DNA of 6,874 nucleotides. Origin: Gammaproteobacteria bacterium. GTDB taxonomy: Bacteria; Pseudomonadota; Gammaproteobacteria; SZUA-229. The position numbers and the translations under genes were made by a program. Location: contig WTCC01000227.1 in NCBI GenBank assembly GCA_013138755.1, forward strand, positions 1 through 6,874, written 5' to 3'. A model generated the notes under the pieces. That model saw only the letters and a list, made by a program, of their open reading frames with translations, had not been told where the DNA came from and did no database searches. Numbering within the stretch: position 1 is the stretch's first letter; the number at the start of each line of letters is the position of its first letter. Of this stretch, positions 1 to 6,037 are shown in pieces.

Positions 1-130
1 GTCCTGAGCCACTTAATAACGGTGGACCAGTTCCGCATGGCGGGCCTGTAACGTTAGGGGGCCCGTCACGCATGTGGAAGATAATCGGCCCATCTCGGTT
101 ACCTGCATAATTTCTTAACTGTTCATTCAT
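1..130 (-). CDS. Possible partial CDS with Gly-Pro-Pro hexapeptide repeats, running off the left edge
   Basis: I do not recognise this gene. An ATG at 130 opens a frame that stays open to the window edge, giving 43 visible residues beginning MNEQLRNYAGNRDG. The second half is a hexapeptide-periodic run of the type GPPNVT-GPPCGT-GPPLLS. No signal peptide or membrane segment is visible, unlike the two genes upstream. A possible Shine-Dalgarno AAGG lies 10 nt before the ATG, and the strand agrees with all other genes. It begins 112 nt after the stop of the 169-residue DUF11 protein, with a GC-rich hairpin between, so it may be a third operon member or a separate unit. Caution: the opposite strand is also open here (codons from position 3 to a TAA at 108-110, with GGPVPH-GGPVTL-GGPSRM repeats), and the wobble positions of the two frames coincide, so codon usage cannot decide the strand. 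A second minus frame (108 to 13) is also open. A non-coding repeat is possible. Confidence 0.35.
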   Translation of the reverse strand, partial: MNEQLRNYAGNRDGPIIFHMRDGPPNVTGPPCGTGPPLLSGSG

Positions 131-140
131 GGTATTTTTA

Positions 141-149
141 CCTTGCCTT
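141..149 (-). promoter_or_regulatory. Possible ribosome binding site for the left-edge ORF
   Basis: The minus strand reads AAGGCAAGG here; the nearer AAGG ends 10 nt before the ATG at 130. The spacing is slightly long but usable. It is the main local support for translation starting at that ATG. Confidence 0.35.
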
Positions 150-160
150 AAAACGACAAC

Positions 161-181
161 TGGCCCAAACGGATTGGGCCA
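161..181 (-). terminator. GC-rich hairpin between the DUF11 gene and the left-edge ORF
   Basis: TGGCCCAA, a five-base loop and TTGGGCCA form a perfect 8-bp stem (161-168 with 174-181). It starts 61 nt past the stop of the 169-residue protein gene. On the minus strand it is followed by GTTGTCGTTTT, which is U-rich but not a clean U tract. It could be a weak or attenuating terminator or an mRNA-stabilising 3' stem. A strong terminator would argue that the next ORF is not in the same transcript. Confidence 0.4.
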
Positions 182-242
182 TGATCTAACATCAGATTGT
201 CGAGTCGGACTTCGCATAAAGTTTTACATCAGTAATTCAAAT

Positions 243-752
243 TTATTTGATCGTGGTCTTGTAAGTAACCTTGCCTTTATCACCCGGCTTTAAGGTTTTT
301 TTATAGACCCAACGAATCGCAGTGTAGTTTTCTGGTTTAGCTTTTATCGCTACCCCGGCCGCACCTTTAACTGTCAATGTTTCTGCACTTGAGAAATTTT
401 CACCATCGACTGAAAAAGTAATTTCTGTCGAATCTCCACTGGCTGAACTTTCACGATAGGTTGAATTATTAGCTATCGGGTTATTCACCACGATGTTTGA
501 TATGTCCTGCTGGGTAATATTTTCAAATATGATCTCGTACAAAATGACGTCATCTGGTAATACCAGCTTGGGTTCAACATAATCATATTTGACCGTGCCA
601 TCACTATTTTTTGATATCACCTGCTTAAAAGCATTGTTGCTAAAACTAACAGCGCCATCTTCAGCATTGGCCTCTACCGCCAGTAATGATGTAAGACAGA
701 TCAGTAGTACTGAAAGAAAGTTGTGTAATATATTTACTTTTAATATTTTCAT
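243..752 (-). CDS. Exported small DUF11-type (conserved repeat domain) protein, 169 aa
   Basis: A secreted protein of unknown function. Residues 1-30 are a Sec signal peptide: basic start (MKILK), hydrophobic core around 11-25, cleavage probably after ANA at 28-30. The mature part (about 31-169) resembles a single DUF11/conserved-repeat Ig-like domain. It has the usual NxAFKQV beginning, a central stretch with LPDDVILYEIIFENIT (65-80) and NIVVNNPI (86-93), the SVDGENF segment (114-120), the IRWVYKKTLKPGDKG segment (146-160) and a terminal beta strand. No catalytic motif, sortase signal, PEP-CTERM or C-terminal membrane anchor is visible, so it probably stays in the periplasm, at the surface or outside the cell. 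I chose the ATG at 752 over a TTG at 764, because that TTG is part of the ribosome binding site TTGAGG. The upstream DUF11 gene ends 8 nt before this ATG, so the two are almost certainly co-transcribed and translationally coupled. A structural or adhesive role is inference only. Confidence 0.85.
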   Translation of the reverse strand: MKILKVNILHNFLSVLLICLTSLLAVEANAEDGAVSFSNNAFKQVISKNSDGTVKYDYVEPKLVLPDDVILYEIIFENITQQDISNIVVNNPIANNSTYRESSASGDSTEITFSVDGENFSSAETLTVKGAAGVAIKAKPENYTAIRWVYKKTLKPGDKGKVTYKTTIK

Positions 753-758
753 TTTTAA

Positions 759-764
759 CCTCAA
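759..764 (-). promoter_or_regulatory. Ribosome binding site TTGAGG of the 169-aa DUF11 gene
   Basis: The minus strand reads TTGAGG-TTAAAA-ATG, which places GAGG 6 nt before the ATG at 752. The TGA stop of the upstream gene (763-761) lies inside this element. This decides the start: the TTG at 764 belongs to the binding site and is not an initiation codon. Confidence 0.75.
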
Positions 765-1936
765 TTAATTGTTACTTCAAAAATAATGGTGTTAGTCGAA
801 CCCGGAGTTACAGACACAGCGCCACCCTGACTCAGATCAACTTCGATAGAGACGACAGGTTTACTAAGGATATCGATGGCGCGTGTAAAATCAGTTGGTG
901 CATCGTCAGCATCCGTCTGCACGACACCGTTCAACAGAATAGAATCATCGGTGTATGTAGTATCAGCAGGTATTAGATCACTGATAAGCAAGTTGTCGAT
1001 GGCGCTGTTACCCACAACATCGACATCGATCTGATAACGGATGGTCGCTCCGGGATGCGGATCAGTGCCGCCCAGGGTATCAATCACCGTCATCGACTTC
1101 GTTAGATTAACCGGTGATGTCACTTGAAAAACACCAGTATCAGAATGTTGCCCATTACCGGTAACATCCTGACTCAGATCAGTAGCAACATCTTCAGGTG
1201 CCGCACCCGCTGGATCATTGAATACAGTTTCCATCGCCGATGTATCTGGATTACTGCTGGCAGAGCCTGCCACTACACTCGTCGCACCGTTACTGTATGT
1301 TCCGGCAGGACTGATTCGTGAATTATCGTCGGCATTGATAGCAGCACCTTCGACACTGGCTGTACCGCCTTCTGCGACCTGTGTTATCAGAGCAATAGCT
1401 GCGACATCATCTGCTACGACTGTCGGCATATCAGTAACGACATACACAAGCTGTGATGTATTCGTCGCCAGTTCGTCGATGAAAGCAACAACGTCCTGAG
1501 CAACCTGGTAACCGGGCGTTAAGCCACTTTCTACAAACACTTGAATACTGCCTGGTAAGGGATCAAAGCTATCTGCAGGTAACCCAAAAGGATTGGGCGC
1601 TGTATTCACAGCCGTTACTAAAAAATCGTGCGTATCATTACCCATGTTAGTCACGGTGAATTGAAGCACTGCGGCAGTCATATCACTGATGACAGGAACT
1701 ACAGCACCACCATTTGATTCTGTCACCAGAAAGTTTATCCGGCGGTCTTCAGTAAATGATGTGGTCGCATTGACAGTGCCGGGTAAACCACTAACGTCAT
1801 AAGTGATAAAGACAGTATTGCTGATCAGATCGCCAGCAGCTGCAAACACATTGCTGGTAAAACACAGACTAAGAATAAAAACAGGGAGTGACTTCTTGTG
1901 ATAAACAATTTTTTTGTTCACAGCCGTTATCAACAT
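761..1936 (-). CDS. Exported DUF11-domain (Ig-like repeat) surface protein, about 391 aa
   Basis: A secreted multi-domain protein of unknown function. Numbering from the ATG at 1936, residues 1-32 form a Sec signal peptide: basic VNKKIVYHKK (6-15), hydrophobic SLPVFILSLCFTS (16-28), VFA cleavage site at 30-32. Residues 35-110 match the usual first domain of gammaproteobacterial DUF11 proteins (ISNTVFITYDVSG, then FTVTNMGNDTHDF). Residues 200-270 are a low-complexity linker rich in Asp, Ala, Ser and Gly, including the family-typical METVFNDPAG and GQHSD. Residues 272-391 are a DUF11 repeat with LTKSMTVIDTLGG, DPHPGATIRYQIDV and SDLIPADTTYTDDSILLNG. No LPXTG, PEP-CTERM or membrane anchor is seen. 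The start is uncertain: no good Shine-Dalgarno precedes ATG 1936, GTG 1921 (VNKKI) or the further TTG at 1987; ATG 1936 gives an ordinary signal length. It is the first gene of an operon with the 169-residue DUF11 protein. Weakly matching promoter elements and a dyad lie about 290 nt upstream. Confidence 0.85.
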   Translation of the reverse strand: MLITAVNKKIVYHKKSLPVFILSLCFTSNVFAAAGDLISNTVFITYDVSGLPGTVNATTSFTEDRRINFLVTESNGGAVVPVISDMTAAVLQFTVTNMGNDTHDFLVTAVNTAPNPFGLPADSFDPLPGSIQVFVESGLTPGYQVAQDVVAFIDELATNTSQLVYVVTDMPTVVADDVAAIALITQVAEGGTASVEGAAINADDNSRISPAGTYSNGATSVVAGSASSNPDTSAMETVFNDPAGAAPEDVATDLSQDVTGNGQHSDTGVFQVTSPVNLTKSMTVIDTLGGTDPHPGATIRYQIDVDVVGNSAIDNLLISDLIPADTTYTDDSILLNGVVQTDADDAPTDFTRAIDILSKPVVSIEVDLSQGGAVSVTPGSTNTIIFEVTIN

Positions 1937-2173
1937 TACGAAAATATTGAAGCGCTGCGTTATAAAATTATTGATGTAGGTGTTCAAATTAATCTAACCG
2001 GCTTAACCCTGAAAACTTATTATCTAAACCAACCGTCCGATACGTTGCACATGCTCAACATGGAAAGATTCTTAAAACATTTAAAACAAAGAATTACTCG
2101 TTGAAAAAAATGTTAGGCGGTGGTTTTTATTTTTCAGAATTTTATTATTATTATTTACAACTGTATTAGATAT

Positions 2174-2202
2174 AAAATAGACGCTAAGTCTGTGAATATC
2201 AA
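2174..2202 (-). promoter_or_regulatory. Second promoter candidate for the DUF11 operon
   Basis: The minus strand reads TTGATA (2202-2197), 17 nt, then TATTTT (2179-2174): 5 of 6 and 4 of 6 matches to the sigma-70 consensus. In such AT-rich DNA a match of this quality is easily fortuitous. Confidence 0.25.
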
Positions 2203-2221
2203 AGATATTTTTCAAAAAATT

Positions 2222-2250
2222 ATATTAAATTTTGTGTCACAAAATGACAA
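2222..2250 (-). promoter_or_regulatory. Promoter candidate with a dyad operator in its spacer
   Basis: The minus strand has TTGTCA (2250-2245) and TAATAT (2227-2222) separated by 17 nt, matching the sigma-70 hexamers at 5 of 6 and 4 of 6 positions. The spacer contains a perfect 15-nt dyad, TTTTGTG-A-CACAAAA (2244-2230), where a repressor operator often lies. A second inverted repeat, TGTCA-caaaa-TGACA (2235-2249), overlaps the -35 hexamer. The dyad does not match the CRP or FNR consensus, and I cannot name a regulator. Confidence 0.35.
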
Positions 2251-2426
2251 TTGTGTTGCCTTTTTAACACCGCTTTTGACGCTTTCTTATCTGCCTGCAA
2301 AACAGCTAATTTAAATACCATTCCATCCAACAAAACGATTTTTTACTAATTCAGATACTTTCACTTTATACACATATAAAACAATAACTTATAAAATAAA
2401 AATCAGATTGGTTGTTTTTTTCAGGC

Positions 2427-2452
2427 AAAAAAATGACCCTATAAGGGTCATT
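2427..2452 (-). terminator. Rho-independent terminator of the amidase gene
   Basis: A perfect 9-bp stem, AATGACCCT with AGGGTCATT (2432-2440 and 2444-2452), encloses a 3-nt loop. On the minus strand it is followed by an uninterrupted run of seven T (2433-2427, the first two within the stem). It lies 42 nt after the amidase stop codon. It marks the end of the nnr-tsaE-amidase unit and separates it from the DUF11 operon. Confidence 0.9.
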
Positions 2453-2493
2453 AGCAGCTTTCCGTGAATCTTATTATTTTTATTTTTGCTTCA

Positions 2494-3828
2494 TTAACTC
2501 ACTGGAATTTTAATTACCTGACCTGCCTTCAGGTTATCGGCATACAACGCATTGCGTGCACGCAAATCTTCTTCACTTACATTATTGTCTCTCGCTATCT
2601 GATGTAATCCGTCACTTTCACCGACTGTATAATCACCATCAGATTCAGCCAACCAAGTTCCTGGTGGTGCTTTTCGAGAAAAATACTTATTCACTCCACG
2701 TGTAATCGCCTTAGAGACTTTCTTCTGATGCGAAGCGCTACGCAGATTCTTTTCTTCTCTAGGGTTTGAGATAAATGCTGTTTCGATCAAAACAGATGGA
2801 ATATTAGGTGCCTTCAATACAGCGAAACCTGCTTGCTGTACTTTTTTCTTATGAACACGGTTTACCGTTTTGATCTGCTTGAGAATTTCCGAACCGATGT
2901 CCAGACTTGATTCGATTGTTCCTGTCAGCGACAGATCGAACAGAACTTCTTTTACCATCTTGTCTTCGACGGCGAACTCCATGTCACCGAACAGTAAATC
3001 TGCTGCATTTTCTTTATCTGCTAACAGACGAGCCGTTTCCGAACTCGCACCATCAACGGATAATGCATAGATTGAAGATCCACGCGCTCGTGGATCAGGA
3101 AACGAATCTGCATGTAATGAAATCATCATATCCGCATGTGCATTTCTGGCTTTGTGGATACGGTCACGCAGTCTCATATAACGATCATTTTTACGAACAA
3201 GAACTGCTTTCATACCGCGTTGCTTATTGATGTCTTTCTCTAGACGCCTGGCAATCTGCAGTGTTATGGTTTTTTCTCTGGTACCTGCGCGTCCAGTAGC
3301 ACCTGGATCTTTGCCGCCATGACCGGCATCTATCGCAATGATTACATCACGTTTTTTAGATTTTTTCGCTGTTGATTTCTTAGTACTAGACGTGGTGGAT
3401 TTTTTATCGTGCAGATCGAGTACCAGACGATGCCCTGCTTTACCCGATGGTGTCAGTAAAAAACTGCGAGGTGTCACGCCTTTACTTAAGTCAAACACGA
3501 TTCGTATATCGTCACCATTACGAACGCCGCTTCGAATACCACGAATTAATGAATTTGCCTGTACCTGATCGACAATCCCATGTGTCATCCTGGTGTTCTT
3601 TATATCGAGAACAACGCGCTCAGGTCCATGCAACGCAAAAACCGAGTGGTTCGCCAGCCCGTCTAGATCAAACACCAGTCGAACGTAACCCTTATTTTTT
3701 GAAAGACGGATATCTTTCACTTGAGAGCTAGATGATTTAGCAGCTACAGATAATCCAGGCGACACAGAAGCAGCCAGACCACTTAATCCGGCTAAACTTT
3801 TTAGAAATTTGCGACGATGATTTTCCAT
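2494..3828 (-). CDS. amiB: N-acetylmuramoyl-L-alanine amidase, Tat-exported, AMIN + Amidase_3 + LysM, 444 aa
   Basis: A periplasmic zinc amidase that cleaves the bond between MurNAc and L-alanine in peptidoglycan, splitting septal wall during daughter-cell separation. Residues 1-30 are a twin-arginine signal (HRRKFLKSLAG at 4-14, cleavage probably after VAA 28-30). An AMIN domain (about 36-141) targets the protein to the septum. A Ser/Thr/Lys-rich linker spans 143-160. Amidase_3 covers about 161-385, with predicted zinc ligands H170 (DAGHGG), E185 (REKTITL) and H239 (SLHAD) and catalytic E349 (IETAFISN). The insert around 265-315 corresponds to the autoinhibitory helix region of AmiA/B/C enzymes, which are activated by EnvC- or NlpD-type LytM factors. 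A C-terminal LysM domain (398-443) binds peptidoglycan. LysM and the position after tsaE favour the symbol amiB; E. coli AmiA and AmiC are the Tat-exported paralogues, so the Tat signal is a mixed trait. The gene is complete and of usual length, with a weak ribosome binding site. It begins 137 nt after tsaE and ends at a strong terminator. Confidence 0.95.
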   Translation of the reverse strand: MENHRRKFLKSLAGLSGLAASVSPGLSVAAKSSSSQVKDIRLSKNKGYVRLVFDLDGLANHSVFALHGPERVVLDIKNTRMTHGIVDQVQANSLIRGIRSGVRNGDDIRIVFDLSKGVTPRSFLLTPSGKAGHRLVLDLHDKKSTTSSTKKSTAKKSKKRDVIIAIDAGHGGKDPGATGRAGTREKTITLQIARRLEKDINKQRGMKAVLVRKNDRYMRLRDRIHKARNAHADMMISLHADSFPDPRARGSSIYALSVDGASSETARLLADKENAADLLFGDMEFAVEDKMVKEVLFDLSLTGTIESSLDIGSEILKQIKTVNRVHKKKVQQAGFAVLKAPNIPSVLIETAFISNPREEKNLRSASHQKKVSKAITRGVNKYFSRKAPPGTWLAESDGDYTVGESDGLHQIARDNNVSEEDLRARNALYADNLKAGQVIKIPVS

Positions 3829-3965
3829 ATCTATAGAAACAGTCTCATCTGATGTTAGTTTTAGTATCTATAATTCTTCTTTTACGTAACGCTATTGTGG
3901 CAACTTATAATAATAATGCAAGTATTTTTTCATATATTTTATATAGATACGTGATGTTCCTAGAG
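3829..3965. other. AT-rich gap between tsaE and the amidase gene with repeated TATCTATA octamers
   Basis: In many relatives tsaE and amiB abut or overlap, but here 137 nt separate them. The octamer TATCTATA occurs at 3828-3835 and 3865-3872 and in inverted form (TATAGATA) at 3942-3949. The last two extend to a perfect 9-nt inverted pair, GTATCTATA and TATAGATAC (3864-3872 and 3942-3950). I find no convincing terminator and no strong sigma-70 promoter; TATAAG on the minus strand is a possible -10 without a good -35. Read-through from tsaE is the default assumption. Confidence 0.4.
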
Positions 3966-4448
3966 TCAAAAATCAGAAAAGACCTGTAACATCAACTTTT
4001 TACCTTTGTTTGTCGCAGCTGAAATGAGTAAATTTCTACCCGTTTCATGGTGGCTAAATTCACAAATCCAGTCTGCAACAGGCAAAAAACCTTCACCTTT
4101 TTCCGGCCATTCCACCAGACAGACGTCATTTTCATTGAAATAATCGCGCGCGCCGGTAAATTCCAGTTCCTCAGGATCGCCTAATCGGTACAGGTCAAAG
4201 TGATAACACATTCGATTATAAGTAATCGGATAAGGCTCAACCAGTGTATACGTCGGGCTCTTAACAACTCCGTCAAAACCACTCGCCTGCACAAACCCCC
4301 TGGCAAAGGTTGTCTTGCCCACACCAAGGTTACCTTTTAACAAGAATACAAACGATGTTTTAAGGCACTGCGCAACCTTCTGCGCCAATGCTACTTGTTG
4401 TTTTTCATCAGCCAGAAAACATTGATGTGTTTGTATTGAGATACTCAT
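3966..4448 (-). CDS. tsaE: tRNA threonylcarbamoyladenosine biosynthesis ATPase TsaE, 160 aa
   Basis: TsaE (formerly YjeE) is the cytoplasmic ATPase that works with TsaB and TsaD to make t6A at position 37 of ANN-decoding tRNAs. Visible motifs are the Walker A loop GNLGVGKTT (39-47, Lys45), the switch-like SPTYTLVEPY (64-73), HFDLYRL (83-89, Asp85) and EWPEKG (113-118), all canonical. The length fits the family. The frame extends upstream to 4544, but that extension is the nnr 3' end read in another frame and is rich in Arg and Cys, so I start at ATG 4448. This ATG overlaps the nnr stop as ATGA (4448-4445), a strong sign of translational coupling, and it has no clear Shine-Dalgarno of its own. 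nnr-tsaE adjacency is widespread in proteobacteria. Confidence 0.97.
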   Translation of the reverse strand: MSISIQTHQCFLADEKQQVALAQKVAQCLKTSFVFLLKGNLGVGKTTFARGFVQASGFDGVVKSPTYTLVEPYPITYNRMCYHFDLYRLGDPEELEFTGARDYFNENDVCLVEWPEKGEGFLPVADWICEFSHHETGRNLLISAATNKGKKLMLQVFSDF

Positions 4449-5992
4449 TGCAACACACCAGGTAACGCATTTATTACATCTGAAGCTAATAAGCCGCGTG
4501 TTTTTCCATCGCTTACAGTATCGGCGGCGGCGGCATGAATGCATACAGCTAATTCTGAAATCTCATTAAGCGTAACTTCTGACATAGCTTTATTTTGCGC
4601 TAATAATGCTATCAATACGCCACTCAAAACGTCACCCATACCGGGTGCGGCCATTGCTGCGCTACCTAGTTGGCAAATTTTCAGTATTTTTCCATCATAT
4701 ATTAACGTGCCAGAACCTTTCAAAATAACGCTACACGAATCAAAATCATTAAATAGAGCATGTAATGCTCTAACTGCCTTGAAACGGTCAATCTGTATAT
4801 CCGACGAAGAAATCTCCCCGTCAGCTGTTAATAACCGCGCCGCCTCACCCGGATGAGGTGTAATCACTACTGGTTTCGTCGACGAGACAGCTAAATTATT
4901 TATACCTACTTTTGCTATTATATTCAGAGCATCTGCATCGATTAACATCGGTATATTTAGCCTGACACAATGCTTCAATAACTTTAGCGACCACGTATTT
5001 TTCCCCAGCCCCATACCAACAGCCACATGTGTGATGTCATTAATAAAGCCTTCACGAAACAGGTCTTCTATGGAATCTTTATCACAGACTTTAACCATCG
5101 CTTCGGGAACTGCACAGCTGATCGCAGACAGATTTTGCGGAACGGTAACTATAGTGACCAGCCCCGCTCCAGTGCGCAGGGCAGCCTTTGCCGCGAGGAT
5201 AACAGCACCAGCCATACCGCTATTACCACCTGCAATCAATACATGACCAAAGCAGCCTTTATGTGACGATGATTTTCTCTCTGGCAATAAAGCGAGATTA
5301 ATATGGTTAATCAATCGTGCATCACATTCGACATGAGAATAAACTTCAGCCGGTAATGCAAGATCGTCAAAAATAAGTTGACCACATACATCACTAGCCT
5401 GAGCAGTAAACAGTCCTTGTTTCAAGCCGATAAAACTTACCGTGACATCTGCTCTAATTGCCACACCTGAAATATTACCGGTATCTGCGATTAAGCCTGA
5501 TGGAATATCGACCGAGATAACTGGCGTCGGAACATCGTTTATCATTTCGATGCATTCCGCCCACTCCGCCTTAACTTCACGACTGAGTCCGGTACCAAGA
5601 ATCGCGTCAACAATCACCTCTGCTTCTTCCAGAAAGGATGGATCAACACTGGTATAAGAGTCTTTATCCTCAGACGCATTCATCCAGTCACGGTATGCGA
5701 GCAATGCTTCATTATTTAATACAGCAGGGTCAATAAGACTATATACGCGCACATCAAAACCAGATTGTTTCGCCAATCGAGCAACGACATAACCATCGCC
5801 TGCATTATTACCTGCCCCGCAGATAACCACGATTTTTTTATGCTGAGAATAGTTTGTCGAAATAACGTTGAATACAGCTTCTCCCGCACGCTGCATCAAT
5901 TCATAGGCCGGGATACCATATTGATTGATTGCTATCTGCTCTAGCTGGACAACTGAATTGACTGTGTAGAGTTTGTCCGGAAGGTTTAGCAT
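4445..5992 (-). CDS. nnr: Bifunctional NAD(P)H-hydrate epimerase / ADP-dependent NAD(P)H-hydrate dehydratase, 515 aa
   Basis: Nnr (YjeF) repairs damaged nicotinamide cofactors. The N-terminal half interconverts R- and S-NAD(P)HX, and the C-terminal half dehydrates S-NAD(P)HX back to NAD(P)H using ADP. Epimerase domain, about 1-218: GAGNNAGDG (59-67; the usual form is GxGNNGGDG, here with Ala at the sixth position), VDAILGTGL (128-136, catalytic Asp129) and VDIPSGL (161-167). Dehydratase domain, about 240-515, ribokinase-like: HKGCFGHVLIAGG (244-256), TPHPGEAARLL (378-388), ILKGSGTLIYDG (423-434) and APGMGDVLSG (449-458, catalytic Asp454). Both halves look intact. The MLNLPDKLYT start is typical of the family; the ribosome binding site is weak. 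It starts 45 nt after the serS stop and its own stop overlaps the tsaE start. That 45-nt gap holds only a 5-bp inverted repeat, so serS read-through is possible. Confidence 0.97.
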   Translation of the reverse strand: MLNLPDKLYTVNSVVQLEQIAINQYGIPAYELMQRAGEAVFNVISTNYSQHKKIVVICGAGNNAGDGYVVARLAKQSGFDVRVYSLIDPAVLNNEALLAYRDWMNASEDKDSYTSVDPSFLEEAEVIVDAILGTGLSREVKAEWAECIEMINDVPTPVISVDIPSGLIADTGNISGVAIRADVTVSFIGLKQGLFTAQASDVCGQLIFDDLALPAEVYSHVECDARLINHINLALLPERKSSSHKGCFGHVLIAGGNSGMAGAVILAAKAALRTGAGLVTIVTVPQNLSAISCAVPEAMVKVCDKDSIEDLFREGFINDITHVAVGMGLGKNTWSLKLLKHCVRLNIPMLIDADALNIIAKVGINNLAVSSTKPVVITPHPGEAARLLTADGEISSSDIQIDRFKAVRALHALFNDFDSCSVILKGSGTLIYDGKILKICQLGSAAMAAPGMGDVLSGVLIALLAQNKAMSEVTLNEISELAVCIHAAAADTVSDGKTRGLLASDVINALPGVLQ

Positions 5993-6037
5993 ATTCTTAT
6001 AATAGGTATTTATAAAAGCTACACAAGTGCATTACAC

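Larger units (their letters stand above)
1988..2426. other. AT-rich intergenic region, probably the leader of the DUF11 operon
   Basis: This stretch separates the amidase terminator from the DUF11 operon and holds no gene I can support. It is strongly AT-rich with several homopolymeric runs. It contains the candidate promoter/operator at 2222-2250 and a second weaker promoter candidate at 2174-2202. A transcript from either would have an untranslated leader of about 230-280 nt before ATG 1936. Only short unsupported ORFs lie inside (13 and 33 codons on the minus strand, and the end of a plus-strand ORF of 68 codons). I see no tRNA, riboswitch or repeat array. Confidence 0.6.

Noticed and set aside
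41..65. CGGGCC/GGCCCG inverted repeat with inner TAACGTTA, considered as an attC-like or terminator structure
   Set aside because: There is no U tract and no integron core-site arrangement. The symmetry is explained well enough by the GC-rich GGN-GGN-CCN repeat units.
753..764. TTG start at 764 for the 169-aa DUF11 protein
   Set aside because: TTGAGG is the ribosome binding site of the ATG at 752, which also gives a normal signal peptide.
826..1181. 14-nt direct repeat (826-839 and 1168-1181) in the large DUF11 gene
   Set aside because: Both copies encode an Asp-Leu-Ser-Gln segment in a low-complexity protein and do not form an array.
1898..2104. Plus-strand ORF of 68 codons starting at a GTG with a GGGAG-like element 9 nt upstream
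   Set aside because: Its first part is antisense to the signal peptide of the DUF11 protein, the rest is AT-rich intergenic DNA, it has no recognisable domain, and it is the only ORF of its kind on the plus strand. It is the least implausible of the rejected ORFs.
2220..2321. Minus-strand ORF of 33 codons (begins MVFKLAVLQADKKASK)
   Set aside because: No convincing ribosome binding site, no family resemblance, and it overlaps the candidate promoter and dyad.
2870..3731. Several plus-strand ORFs of 66 to 107 codons opposite the amidase
   Set aside because: They are antisense shadows of a complete, well-conserved gene and have no motifs of their own.
4449..4544. N-terminal extension of tsaE by 32 residues
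   Set aside because: The extension is the nnr coding sequence read in another frame, with an Arg/Cys-rich composition unlike TsaE. The family begins near the ATG at 4448, which overlaps the nnr stop.
4539..5657. Plus-strand ORFs of 71 to 105 codons opposite nnr
   Set aside because: They are shadows of nnr, whose motifs are intact through the whole region.
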